Notes under the pieces: generated by a model | Seen by the model: the letters and a program-made list of their open reading frames with translations, nothing else | Databases searched by the model: none | What the model was told of the DNA's origin: nothing | From: JAEUTH01 sp039931675 | GTDB taxonomy: Bacteria > Bacteroidota > Bacteroidia > AKYH767-A > OLB10 | Assembly: GCA_039931675.1 (NCBI GenBank) | Contig: JBDTRM010000051.1 | Coordinates: 1 to 64,000, forward strand | Direction of reading: 5' to 3' | DNA: 64,000 nucleotides | In this document: positions 26,855 to 35,933 of the stretch, one piece after another | Numbering within the stretch: position 1 is the stretch's first letter | How the letters are laid out: every line of letters begins with the position of its first letter | Made by a program: the position numbers and the translations under genes

Positions 26855-27277
26855 ACGTCTCTATTTTTTATAGTGTGCAATATTAAAACAAAAGAAACTG
26901 AAACAACATACTTCTTTCAGGTTGACTTTATTCAGAATAAAATATTGACAAATAATTTATTGTTACCTGGTGTAATCATACATTTTACAACACCGATAGA
27001 AGACACAGCCAATTAGAAAACTTAACAATTTTCAGAATATCAAAAATCATTAATTAACAATTTAAAAAATGCGGCATGAGGCTAAATATTTTTGCCCACT
27101 TTATTCCTGGAATTCCACTGCCTGTGCATAAGGTAAGGGAGGACAACCCATGAAACCCAAACCTGGCGGATGGTGAATTGTGGTAAAATTTGCTTTAAAT
27201 AGATTTAAAGAGTAGTTAATCGCTTGGTTTATTTTTTAGTTTTGCCAATCGTTTTAATTATTATTAACCATAAGAAC
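26855..27277. other. Divergent intergenic region (423 bases)
   Basis: No supported gene. It contains a -7-like element at 27237-27244 for the plus-strand gene. An isolated strong AAGGGAGG (27135-27142) precedes an eight-codon ATG-to-TGA frame at 27150-27176, which could be a leader peptide or chance. Confidence 0.5.
27237..27244 (+). promoter_or_regulatory. Bacteroidota -7 promoter element
   Basis: TAGTTTTG matches TAnnTTTG, 33 bases before the ATG at 27278. The -33 region is weak. Confidence 0.45.
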
Positions 27278-28492
27278 ATGAAAAGCGTTTCACTAATTTT
27301 GATACTGGCGATAAGTCTTTTGAGCTACCCTGTTTTTTCGCAGTCGGAAGCCAAAGCAGAGGTAGATACTACGATGATAGGCCTGGCGGGAGATAACCTG
27401 GACCTTACTGCAGTGCTGGATCTTTTTCAAAAGTCAAAAACAATTGAGGAATTTGAAAAAACGTTGAACACAGAAAAAACGGGAATCAATAACCTGGATC
27501 TTAATCTTGATAAAAAAGTTGATTTCATAAAGGTTGTAACCAAGCAGGAAAAAAAAGATTTTACATTTATACTACAGGTTGATGTTACTGAGAAGGAGAA
27601 ACAGGATGTAGCCGTAATTTTAGTATCAAAGGATGATAAAGGGAAAGTGAGCCTGCAGATAGTGGGAGATAAAGATTTGTATGGTAAAGATTATGTTATT
27701 GAACCCGCGCCACCTACTCCTGCATCTACCCCTAACCCGGGATATACCGGCAGCGATCCTGTAATATCAGCTACCCCGGCAACAACAAGTGTGATAGTAG
27801 TGGAATCTGCACCCATAGTACAATATGTTTATTCACCTGCTTATGTGGCCTACTATCCTCCATATACCTACGCATATCCCCCTCCTTATTTTACAGCAGC
27901 TTTAGTAATTGGAGTAGGTATATACCGTGCTAATCATTATTATGGTTATCATGGCGGTTATCATGGTGGTTACCACGGTGGTGGTGTTCATCACGGAGGC
28001 CATAATAATATTAACATAAATAATAATTATAACAACTATAATAGCAACAGAAACACTTCCAATACCGTGAACCATAATAAAGCTAACGGTAGTTATGGCC
28101 GTGGTGAAGGAGCATCAGGACGTCCGTCAAACGGAGCTTCAGGTTCAAACCGTCCGTCAGCCGGAACGTCTCCATCAACACGCCCTTCAACAGGAACGTC
28201 TCCATCAACACGCCCTTCAACCGGAACATCACCATCAACACGTCCATCAGCAGGAACTTCACCATCAACACGCCCGTCAGCAGGAACTTCACCATCAACG
28301 CGTCCTTCATCCGGAAATTCATCTTATGGATCTTCATCAAACCGTCCGTCAACCGGATCAACTCAATCGAGGCCTAGTTCAGGATCATCCTACTCAGGCA
28401 GCAGAGGCGGTGGCGGATATAGTGGCGGTGGAGGAGGTGGAAGCAGAGGCGGTGGTGGAAGCAGGGGCGGTGGCGGAGGCGGAAGACGGTAA
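27278..28492 (+). CDS. Exported His/Gly-rich repeat protein
   Basis: The ATG at 27278 (not the TTG at 27224) starts MKSVSLILILAISLLSYPVFSQ, a signal peptide; about 404 residues. Residues about 25-145 form a compact domain (LDLTAVLDLFQKSKTIEEFE, KKVDFIKVVTK, TFILQVDVTEKEKQDVAVI). A Pro/Tyr-rich stretch (YPPYTYAYPPPYFTA) and one hydrophobic segment (ALVIGVGIYRAN) follow. A His/Gly block (YHGGYHGGYHGGG) and Asn-rich stretch come next, then five ten-residue PSTRPS(T/A)GTS repeats, and a glycine tail (SRGGGGSRGGGGGG). The tail has no T9SS domain. The His-rich block suggests metal binding, by inference only. I do not recognise a named family for the whole protein. Confidence 0.8.
   Translation: MKSVSLILILAISLLSYPVFSQSEAKAEVDTTMIGLAGDNLDLTAVLDLFQKSKTIEEFEKTLNTEKTGINNLDLNLDKKVDFIKVVTKQEKKDFTFILQVDVTEKEKQDVAVILVSKDDKGKVSLQIVGDKDLYGKDYVIEPAPPTPASTPNPGYTGSDPVISATPATTSVIVVESAPIVQYVYSPAYVAYYPPYTYAYPPPYFTAALVIGVGIYRANHYYGYHGGYHGGYHGGGVHHGGHNNININNNYNNYNSNRNTSNTVNHNKANGSYGRGEGASGRPSNGASGSNRPSAGTSPSTRPSTGTSPSTRPSTGTSPSTRPSAGTSPSTRPSAGTSPSTRPSSGNSSYGSSSNRPSTGSTQSRPSSGSSYSGSRGGGGYSGGGGGGSRGGGGSRGGGGGGRR
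28172..28321 (+). repeat. Five 30-bp tandem repeats
   Basis: Units start at 28172, 28202, 28232, 28262 and 28292, each encoding a PSTRPSxGTS-like decapeptide. A degenerate unit precedes them. Differences are mainly at third codon positions. The array creates long open frames on the opposite strand that are not genes. Confidence 0.9.
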
Positions 28493-28518
28493 GTAAATTT
28501 AATATAGCTGAAACATAA

Positions 28519-28552
28519 AAAAAGGGCTCTCCAAATTGGAAAGCCCTTTTTT
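28519..28552. terminator. Bidirectional rho-independent terminator
   Basis: AAAGGGCT (28521-28528) pairs with AGCCCTTT (28542-28549), with inner CCA/TGG pairing and A/T tracts on both sides. It lies between convergent genes ending at 28492 and 28574. Confidence 0.85.
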
Positions 28553-28573
28553 GTTACCTGACTTTATATTTTT

Positions 28574-29068
28574 TTACTTATCCTGCATATCAGTTACACT
28601 CATATCTCTGAGGCTGTAATATTTACCGTCTCTTTTTACAAACAGGGTCATATAATTTCCTGAGTTTAGGATACTACCGGCCGAGTCAACCATCGTATAA
28701 TAGCCGGTTTCAACTACCTGGTTGCCATCATTTGATACAAATACCTCATTGGTTTTACATGAAAGCTTTTTCCCCGTTGACGCGGAATCAATATTGGCTT
28801 TTAAATATTCAACAATAGCTGGTTTGCCAACTAAAGCCGGGCTGTTTTGAGCAAAGGATGTTGCATCATCAGCATAATAGCCAATGTCTTTCATTTCTCT
28901 TGCATTATAAACGGCTGCAAATTCATCTTCCTTTGCCTGAATTTCTTGTTTTACCTGTGCGGTGTCAATCACTGCTGCTGCAGGCTGATCAGCATTTTTT
29001 GAATTGCAGGCAACTATTACTGACATTAAAAAGAAAAATAATAGCCCTCTTGTATGTTTGGTTTTCAT
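28574..29068 (-). CDS. NTF2-like (SnoaL/DUF4440) lipoprotein
   Basis: A 164-residue lipoprotein: MKTKHTRGLLFFFLMSVIVAC has a lipobox-like VIVAC with the invariant Cys at 21. The mature part is an NTF2-like fold of the DUF4440/SnoaL type: IQAKEDEFAAVYNAREMKDIGYYADDATSFAQNSP, VGKPAIVEYLK, VETGYYTMVDSAG and MTLFVKRDGKYYSLRDMSVT. The family includes stress-related and cyclase-like proteins, and no substrate can be assigned. It has its own start region and is convergent with the repeat protein. Confidence 0.82.
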   Translation of the reverse strand: MKTKHTRGLLFFFLMSVIVACNSKNADQPAAAVIDTAQVKQEIQAKEDEFAAVYNAREMKDIGYYADDATSFAQNSPALVGKPAIVEYLKANIDSASTGKKLSCKTNEVFVSNDGNQVVETGYYTMVDSAGSILNSGNYMTLFVKRDGKYYSLRDMSVTDMQDK

Positions 29069-29507
29069 AGTTTAACTTTTATAAATATTTTTAATTTATG
29101 AATTAGCGGCAAATATATTATTATTAAAAAACAAATGAGATTTAATTGCGGTATCAGTTTATACCCTTGTTGATGCTGAGCGCAGAACATTACATGATTT
29201 CCTTTTAAGGTTTCAGGGAGTAGGTTGATAGACCGAAATTTTTACACCGCTTTTAGTAGTAATGATTTTTGGCCATTTGGTTTGTGCATTTAATATAACC
29301 GGAAATACAAATGCAACAAGAAAAATAAATTTAAAACGATTAATGGGTTTCATGTTTTTTGTTTTGTGCAATGTTACTATATGTTTGTTTAAAATAAATT
29401 GCCACAAAAAAAGAATCTATTGGAAATAACCTGGCAGTAATCAGCAAATGTTTATTTAACATGATGCAATATGAACTGCTTGCTTAAAATCGCGTGCATC
29501 CAAACTT
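29069..29507. other. Intergenic region around the gene remnant
   Basis: Apart from the remnant at 29213-29353, no gene, hairpin or promoter could be supported in these 439 bases. Confidence 0.5.
29213..29353 (-). pseudogene. N-terminal remnant of an exported protein
   Basis: From ATG 29353 the frame gives a signal peptide (MKPINRFKFIFLVAFVFPVILNAQ) followed by TKWPKIITTKSGVKISVYQP and a stop after 46 residues. The WPKxITTxxGxxIxxYQP segment resembles the mature N-terminus of much longer exported proteins of the carbohydrate-binding family V/XII kind, which continue with QPE. Nothing downstream (29069-29212) continues it in any frame I could follow, so it looks truncated. The family match is from memory. 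Confidence 0.45.
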
Positions 29508-32500
29508 TCAAAACAAATCCGCGGTATAATCATCAATGCTTTGCATCAATCTATGCGTTTCAGTCAATGCAACAATCATTTTTTGATAATGCAAAATATC
29601 ATTGTATGAAAGCGTTCGCCCTGCTCTGTCCTTTAACCATTTTTGTGCAGGTTGGTAACCACCTATATAAAACTCCCAGGCAACTTGCGGCACTTTATCA
29701 AAATATTGCGTTTCGTTTATGTAAACTTTGCCGTAAGCATTTCCGTAAGCAACTAATGGTTCATGTAACTCATCATGAATTTTAGAACCATCGGGTCCGT
29801 ACTTAGATAAATGTGGTTGTGGGAAAGTTTCATTTTCAACAATAACATCGCTTTCTGTTTCTGCTGATTTTGCTTTTACAACGTTGGTTGGTTTTTCTTT
29901 TATCTGAACAACCGGTTCTGTTTTTTTCTCAACAGCCGGTTTTGCTTTTTTTATTTCAAGTGATTTAACATTCAAGACAAACTTTATTTTACCAACAACA
30001 TTATTTCCGCTTATGCTGAACTTTGTAATCAACTTATCCAACTTTTCTGACTTCAATAAATGCAGTTCGCGCAATTCTTCTCCTAACTTAGTGAGCGAAC
30101 AAAAATTTGAGAAGTCATTCGCATAAGGAATACGCGGAAAATCAATTTTCAAAAACTCTTTGTAGGTACTGCGATATTTTGGAGAATGTAAAATTGCGTA
30201 GATGTAATCTAAAATATTGACCGGTGATAAAGTTGACTGACCTGCAACAACCATAAAACTGTTTTCTTCTCCTGCATTGGCATCAAATTTTAAACTTAAA
30301 CCCAACCGCTTACAAATCTCATCAACTATTTTCATGTTGAGATTCGGAACTCTTTCTGTTTGCTCATGCAGTTGTGTTTGGTTGTTGTTGGATGGATAGA
30401 GGTAGAGAGGAGCGATATAACTAATTCCTGCACCAGCACTTTTGTTTCCGGCAGAGCATTGGTCTGAAATATTTTTTGAAATGAAAACTGAAAACTCATA
30501 TTTCGAACTCATTGGTCTAATCCAATTCAATCCAACATTATGCCCATTAATAAAATGTTGCATTATCTTTTCTCTTGCTCTCTCAACGATTTTAACATCA
30601 TAGTAAATGTATTTTTCATCAAATGGTCGGTAGGAAATTTTTTGAATTTTATTTTGAATGACATCTATATTAAAATGCTCTTCAACATTTTTTATTAATA
30701 AATTTTTAGACTCATTTATCAGAACTGCATCCTTTGCGGTAACAACTCCTACATTATTTAATGGAAATAAATCATTCAGAATAAAACCATCATTGTATTT
30801 TTTTTCCGAATTAAAATCCTTCTGAACAAAAAAGAAATTCGGTGCAATATTTTTCAATAATTTATAACCAACACTATCAAGACTGTTTTCTAAAAGAAAA
30901 TTATATTTCAATTCACGTTTGCCGAATAGGTCATAATGAAAAACTTTTCCCAATTCATTTTTTTTCTTCTTGCCTGTTTTGATAAATATATTTATGCCTA
31001 CTCCTTGTTGTATGTCAAACACGTTGATATCGGGCGAACCATCCAATGCCGTTTCTTTTTTCTTGCTGTTTCCATGCAAGTCAAGCGTGTAAATTTTATC
31101 AAACGTATTCAGCAAATTCCAACGCATTCCTCTGAAAGTAGGGTTATCCAAAAATCCATGCGGATTAATCAATGCTAATACACCTTCACCGTTTTTCTCA
31201 ATAAAATGTTGTCCGTAACGAATGAATTTTACATAGTCATCATTTATCCATTTTGGATTTTTCTCTTTTAGTTTTTCAATTCCACCGGGTTCTTTTTTAT
31301 AATCTTCCATGAGATTCATTATCCAATCTCCTTTGTTAGAACTCTCACCACTATATGGCGGATTTCCAATCACCACCATCACAGGCGTATCACGCTTGAT
31401 TTCATTGGCTTCGTTGGCTTCGTTGCTTAGCCATTGCTCAAAAAGATTGATTGAACTTTCGGCTGCTTCTTCCAAACTGTTGGTGAGATAAACGCGAAAA
31501 CGTTGTGTCATATCTCCAATTCTTTTTTGGGGAGTGTATCCTGTTTCGGCAAGCAGCATATCTAATTTCAGATGACACATGGCATAACTTGCCATTAAAA
31601 TTTCGAAACCATTTACGCGCGGCAACAAATGCTTTTCTACATAATCATTCCATGCACCTTGCTGCCCATCGAAGCGATGATAAATGTGTTTTATTATTTC
31701 TGCCAAAAAAGTTCCCGTTCCTGTTGCAGGGTCAAGAATCTGCACTTTATGCACCGTGCGTTTTCCTTTTGTTTTTTTATGCTGCACCTCCACATCAATT
31801 TCTGTGGTGTCGGTGCAAGCCAATCCGTCTTTCAAACCAAACTCTGTTTTTAAAATATCGTCAACGGCTCGCACTATAAAATTCACAACAGGTTCGGGCG
31901 TGTAATACACGCCACGTTTTTTGCGCTCGGCAGGATTGTAAGCACTCAAAAATGTTTCATAAAAATGAATCATCGGATCGGTTTGCTGTGTGGATTTTCC
32001 GAAATTTTTAAGAATCGCAGCTACATCAGCAGCACGAAAAACATCAGCAAGCGCATCCACAATCCAAACCAAACGATCATCCAAATCATAACCTGCAACA
32101 TACTGAAACAGCTTGCGCAAAAGTGGATTGCTTTTAGGAATAAGTTCAGCCGCTTCTCTTCGTGTAAAATCATTTAACGAAGTATCGTGCAGCCGTGCGG
32201 CAAACATGCCGTAAGCAATTGTTTGAGAATAGATGTCGGCAAATTGCTTTGAAGAAATATCATGAATCAAAAAATCTTTAAATGCATTGAATTGCTGTTG
32301 CAGCGATGTACTGATAAAACCAAACGGGCTGTTTAAATCAGCATCGAGTGCGTTCTCTAAAACCGTTGCCATCAATTGCGCTTTGCCGGCCATCATCTTT
32401 GCCAGCTTTTCAGGACTTGTAATTGTTTGTCCGATATAAGTGCAAAAATCTTTAACAAGATTTTCCAGAGCAGGGAAACTGTGTTCATTCAATTTCAATT

Positions 32501-32870
32501 TTCCATTTTCGATAAAAGCAATATTTATTACAGCAACTTTTTCGCCATTGCGATACAAACGAAATTCGATGTAATCGGTAAGAATTAAATTGTCGAGAGA
32601 ATTTTTGTAGCGTTTTATTTGTTCATCGTTTTCTGCTTTATCAAGCGAAACGCCAATGTCTTTTGCTTCAATGAATCCAAGCGGAATTTCTTTTCGTGTA
32701 AGAATATAATCAGGCGCACCGCACAGTTGCCGTTTTGGTTCGTTGGTTGCAATCACACCCGGCACCAGGGTTTCAATCAATTGCTTCAAGGCAGGCCGAT
32801 AGGTATGTTCAGTAGCATTGCCGCTTTTATAAATGGATGAAATGCTTCTAAGGTATTGGGAGATTGTCAT
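29508..32870 (-). CDS. One-piece restriction-modification-like enzyme (type ISP-related, no helicase)
   Basis: The ATG at 32870 (MTISQYLRSI) is preferred over 32912; 1120 residues. Numbering from the longer start: residues about 15-165 form a PD-(D/E)xK-like nuclease domain (D68, E82-A-K84 in APDYIL...GFIEAKD). An α-helical linker follows to about 330. Then comes an N6-adenine methyltransferase with motif I DPATGTGTF (394-402) and motif IV NPPY (517-520). The C-terminal half is a target-recognition domain ending in the type ISP signature YIGGYQPAQKWLKDR...LSYNDILHYQ. No superfamily-2 helicase lies between nuclease and methylase, unlike classical type ISP enzymes (about 1500 residues), so it resembles a type IIG-style arrangement. 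A charged Lys/Glu/Val linker of about 60 residues (near 990-1050) interrupts the C-terminal region. No separate R, M or S gene adjoins it. Confidence 0.85.
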   Translation of the reverse strand: MTISQYLRSISSIYKSGNATEHTYRPALKQLIETLVPGVIATNEPKRQLCGAPDYILTRKEIPLGFIEAKDIGVSLDKAENDEQIKRYKNSLDNLILTDYIEFRLYRNGEKVAVINIAFIENGKLKLNEHSFPALENLVKDFCTYIGQTITSPEKLAKMMAGKAQLMATVLENALDADLNSPFGFISTSLQQQFNAFKDFLIHDISSKQFADIYSQTIAYGMFAARLHDTSLNDFTRREAAELIPKSNPLLRKLFQYVAGYDLDDRLVWIVDALADVFRAADVAAILKNFGKSTQQTDPMIHFYETFLSAYNPAERKKRGVYYTPEPVVNFIVRAVDDILKTEFGLKDGLACTDTTEIDVEVQHKKTKGKRTVHKVQILDPATGTGTFLAEIIKHIYHRFDGQQGAWNDYVEKHLLPRVNGFEILMASYAMCHLKLDMLLAETGYTPQKRIGDMTQRFRVYLTNSLEEAAESSINLFEQWLSNEANEANEIKRDTPVMVVIGNPPYSGESSNKGDWIMNLMEDYKKEPGGIEKLKEKNPKWINDDYVKFIRYGQHFIEKNGEGVLALINPHGFLDNPTFRGMRWNLLNTFDKIYTLDLHGNSKKKETALDGSPDINVFDIQQGVGINIFIKTGKKKKNELGKVFHYDLFGKRELKYNFLLENSLDSVGYKLLKNIAPNFFFVQKDFNSEKKYNDGFILNDLFPLNNVGVVTAKDAVLINESKNLLIKNVEEHFNIDVIQNKIQKISYRPFDEKYIYYDVKIVERAREKIMQHFINGHNVGLNWIRPMSSKYEFSVFISKNISDQCSAGNKSAGAGISYIAPLYLYPSNNNQTQLHEQTERVPNLNMKIVDEICKRLGLSLKFDANAGEENSFMVVAGQSTLSPVNILDYIYAILHSPKYRSTYKEFLKIDFPRIPYANDFSNFCSLTKLGEELRELHLLKSEKLDKLITKFSISGNNVVGKIKFVLNVKSLEIKKAKPAVEKKTEPVVQIKEKPTNVVKAKSAETESDVIVENETFPQPHLSKYGPDGSKIHDELHEPLVAYGNAYGKVYINETQYFDKVPQVAWEFYIGGYQPAQKWLKDRAGRTLSYNDILHYQKMIVALTETHRLMQSIDDYTADLF

Positions 32871-32974
32871 TGCACCAGGTTCATTATTTTTTCTCAAAGA
32901 AAAAGAAAACAATTAAACAATTATCAGCTTGTTTTAAACATTATAAAATGTTTGTAAAAAGAAAAACTGATTGA

Positions 32975-33008
32975 AACTTTAACAAAGTTCTTTCACTTTG
33001 TCAATGTT
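32975..33008. repeat. Dispersed palindrome, ACTTTnACAAAGT type, copy 1
   Basis: A 34-base element whose arms (32975-32987 and 32996-33008) pair at 11 of 13 positions. It matches 36384-36417 in direct orientation with four differences. The two copies flank the sugar-dehydrogenase-like gene. Confidence 0.75.
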
Positions 33009-33038
33009 GAAAACGTAATGCAAGGAGAGAAATAAATT

Positions 33039-33076
33039 AAAAAACGGATAGGAGAAAAATCTTTCATCCGTTTTTT
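33039..33076 (-). terminator. Rho-independent terminator for the dehydrogenase-like gene
   Basis: AAAAAACGGAT (33039-33049) pairs with ATCCGTTTTTT (33066-33076), an 11-bp stem with a T run on the minus strand, 110 bases past the stop at 33186. Confidence 0.8.
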
Positions 33077-33185
33077 ATTAAAAAAATTTACACTAATAAA
33101 GTTAGGACTAACAATTCTTTTCTTTGATAAAAATAAAGGATGTATTATTATTATGAATAAATATTTGATTCATGTTTTTTGATTT

Positions 33186-35933
33186 TCATTCAATAACAAT
33201 TTTTTGAATAAAAATATTTGATTTGCTTCGTACATGTAAAAAATAAATTCCTTTGGAGGCTGTGGATAAATCAATGTTCATTTCATCACCAATAAAGCTA
33301 TCACTTTTTATAACGTTTCCGATTATATCATAAACCTCTATCTCTTTCAATTCATCGGGATTTCCAGTATAAGATATTTTGAAAGTTCCATTATTGGGAT
33401 TAGGATAAACTGAAAGAAAACCGGATGAAGAAGCACTCAGATAATTGTTAGTTTTGTATATCCTGCTTTGCGAATATGCATTGGCGCCAGGGCTTAAATT
33501 AAATTGCAGAGCATCTGGCAATCTTGATAATGCTGAATCGGGAATAATTTTCTTGGCAATGCCAGGCCCCTCATATTTTACAACTAATTTATTACCTGTT
33601 GTCCTGTCAAAGTAATCAACTGTAATGTCATGTTTGCCCGCTTTCAAACCAATGCGCCCCATTTTCTCAATAGCAGCATGTTGACCATCATTATCCACCA
33701 CTAATTTATTTCCGATATATAAAATGCTGCCATCATTAGATACGGTGTAAAAAGTGTAAATACCATCTGCGGGCACATCAACAAATCCATTAAATCTAAA
33801 CCCGAAAAAATCATTTTGCGTGGCAGGTGTTATATCAAAATGATTTACACTACCTGTTGCAGCAGGTGTAAGCGAATCAAAATCGGGAAGTTGTGTCCAT
33901 GCACCGGTAAAATAATTATAATTCAAGCCATTTATTGTGCTGATTGGAGTGTTTGGGTTGCGAAGCTGCGCATCAAAATTGGCAGTGTATGTTTTATCAT
34001 TAACAGGAATGATAATGTTATGTGCTTTTGATCCGCCTGTTGTCCAATTGGTATAATTATACGTTAGCGCATTGTAAACAGTAGCAGGAGAAATTGCACC
34101 TATCTGTATGCGCATGCCTTCTACGGCCTGAATGGTATATGGGGCGTTAAACGGCTGCCCGTCAAAACTAATTTTTAAACCTGGCGGATTGGTAGTAATG
34201 GTAACTGTAGTAAGCCGCGGATCAATATCCACAAAATCAGTATCTGTTTCATTTTGCGAATCTGTTACAACCAATACTAACCTGTAATAAACGGTGGTTT
34301 CAATTTCACCGATGTTTGGAATATCAAACGAACCGCTTTTTACACTATCGGGTGCGAGCGGACCGGGATGTATATGTGCATCATGATGAAATTCTATGTA
34401 CCAATTAAATGCACTTGCCGGCAGCGTTCCGTCTTCAGCATCGCTGCCGGTTCCGGAAAATAATATTGTAGTGCCTGCTGCATAAGTGGCGCCTGCTGTT
34501 GGCGAAGTAATCTGTGCTACCGGAGGGCTATTAGGACTCGTTACTGTTAGGGTAGCTACATTACTCATAACCCAACCTGCATTGTTAGTCACTTTTACCC
34601 TATAGCTGCCTGAATCTGTAGCCACTACTGACGGTATGGTATATGATAAGTTAACCGCACCGCTTATGTTTATTCCATTTTTTTTCCATTGATAATTAAG
34701 CGGAGGTGTACCGGTTGCTGTAACATTGAAAGTAGCTTTATTACCCAGTGCCTTTGAAAGGCTTTTAGGCTGATTTGTAATTACCGGTATGCCTGAAGTG
34801 GTATAAATTATTTTATAAACCGCGCCATTAATTCGTGAAATAAAATAAAGGTTGCCGTCATTACCTGTTATAATTCCTATTGGTGAGCCTGCAACTCCGG
34901 TAGCAAAACCACTCTCTGTCCACGCGCTTCCGTTAGGCGTGAGCATGTTAATCCAGTCCTGACAGTGATCAAGAAAAAAATAACATCCGATATACTGTGT
35001 TGGATAGTTGGATGAAGATGGATTAAAAAAAGTGCCCCCGGTAATGGCACAGCCTGAATTATTACCTGTGCCATGGCCGTAGCTATAAACAGGGCCGGTA
35101 AAAATTGTACCGGGTCCTTCTTCATTAGGCCAGCCAAAGTTTTGGCCGCCTGTGGTTGCATTATCAATTTCCTCATATTGAGAGGAGCCTACATCATTTA
35201 CAAATATTTTACCTGTGCCCGGTTGAATGGCCATAGTAAAAGGATTTCTTACACCATAGCTCCATATTCTTTTTTTCTGGGCGTTACCCGTTGCAAAAGG
35301 ATTACCGGGGGGAACGCCTCCGTCACTTTTAATCCTTAATATTTTTCCGAGGTTGGTATTAAGATTTTGAGCGTTAGCAGGATTGGCATTTTCACCTACG
35401 CCAATATATAGGAATCCATCAGTTCCAAAACCCATATTGCCGCCATTATGATTATTGGCAGCGCTAAGCGGATCAAGATCAAGCAGCACCATTTCGCTGC
35501 CTGCAACTGCTACATCACCGTTGGCAGTAAACCTGCTGATGCGATTATTGGCAGCCGATGCAAGTGTATAATAAAGATAGATATGATGGTTAGTGGTAAA
35601 TGCAGGATCGAAAGCAATGCCTAACAGGCCCCGCTCACCTGAGGCGTTAACATTCAAAGAAACGAATGGTTGCGCCAGCAACTGGCCATTTTTAATAATC
35701 CTTAATGCTCCATTTTGTTGCGCTACAAACAAGCGTCCGTCAGGGGCAAATGCCATTGCGGTAGGGTTGGCAAGGCCACTGACAATTTGTACCTGGCTGA
35801 ATCCTGCCGGCAGAATTTGCGCATCAGCAAAATCTATTGCTGTTAACGCCATTAATATTGAAAAGGTTGAAACGAATATTGATATTTTAAAAACACCAGT
35901 TAATCCTGGCCAATGTGATGGATGAGTTTTCAT
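33186..35933 (-). CDS. T9SS-exported glucose/sorbosone dehydrogenase-like protein with Ig and PA14 domains
   Basis: A 915-residue multidomain protein. Signal peptide to about residue 38 (ending FADAQ). Residues about 45-370 form a PQQ-dependent glucose/sorbosone-dehydrogenase β-propeller (GLANPTAMAFAPDGRLFVAQ, GLLGIAFDPAF, YGVRNPFTMAIQP, NFGWPNEEG). An Ig-like domain follows at about 378-460, then a PKD/Ig-like domain at about 470-570, a short PEGA-like segment (TTNPPGLKISFDGQP) and a PA14 domain at about 665-805 (DGIYTFYTVSNDGSILYIGN). A type A T9SS sorting domain closes it (VYPNPNNGTFKISY to IFIQKIVIE). Substrate is probably a sugar or glycan at the cell surface; activity needs PQQ, whose biosynthesis is not in the window. 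Confidence 0.87.
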   Translation of the reverse strand: MKTHPSHWPGLTGVFKISIFVSTFSILMALTAIDFADAQILPAGFSQVQIVSGLANPTAMAFAPDGRLFVAQQNGALRIIKNGQLLAQPFVSLNVNASGERGLLGIAFDPAFTTNHHIYLYYTLASAANNRISRFTANGDVAVAGSEMVLLDLDPLSAANNHNGGNMGFGTDGFLYIGVGENANPANAQNLNTNLGKILRIKSDGGVPPGNPFATGNAQKKRIWSYGVRNPFTMAIQPGTGKIFVNDVGSSQYEEIDNATTGGQNFGWPNEEGPGTIFTGPVYSYGHGTGNNSGCAITGGTFFNPSSSNYPTQYIGCYFFLDHCQDWINMLTPNGSAWTESGFATGVAGSPIGIITGNDGNLYFISRINGAVYKIIYTTSGIPVITNQPKSLSKALGNKATFNVTATGTPPLNYQWKKNGINISGAVNLSYTIPSVVATDSGSYRVKVTNNAGWVMSNVATLTVTSPNSPPVAQITSPTAGATYAAGTTILFSGTGSDAEDGTLPASAFNWYIEFHHDAHIHPGPLAPDSVKSGSFDIPNIGEIETTVYYRLVLVVTDSQNETDTDFVDIDPRLTTVTITTNPPGLKISFDGQPFNAPYTIQAVEGMRIQIGAISPATVYNALTYNYTNWTTGGSKAHNIIIPVNDKTYTANFDAQLRNPNTPISTINGLNYNYFTGAWTQLPDFDSLTPAATGSVNHFDITPATQNDFFGFRFNGFVDVPADGIYTFYTVSNDGSILYIGNKLVVDNDGQHAAIEKMGRIGLKAGKHDITVDYFDRTTGNKLVVKYEGPGIAKKIIPDSALSRLPDALQFNLSPGANAYSQSRIYKTNNYLSASSSGFLSVYPNPNNGTFKISYTGNPDELKEIEVYDIIGNVIKSDSFIGDEMNIDLSTASKGIYFLHVRSKSNIFIQKIVIE

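Noticed and set aside
27098..27223. Minus-strand open frame without ATG (…PPGLGFMGCPPLPYAQ…)
   Set aside because: It has Bacteroidota-like codons but no start codon and no recognised homologue, and it overlaps the promoter region of the plus-strand gene. It could be a remnant, but I cannot support it.
28083..28361. Open frames on both strands over the 30-bp repeat array
   Set aside because: They arise because the repeat length is a multiple of three; the products are low-complexity and lack start context.
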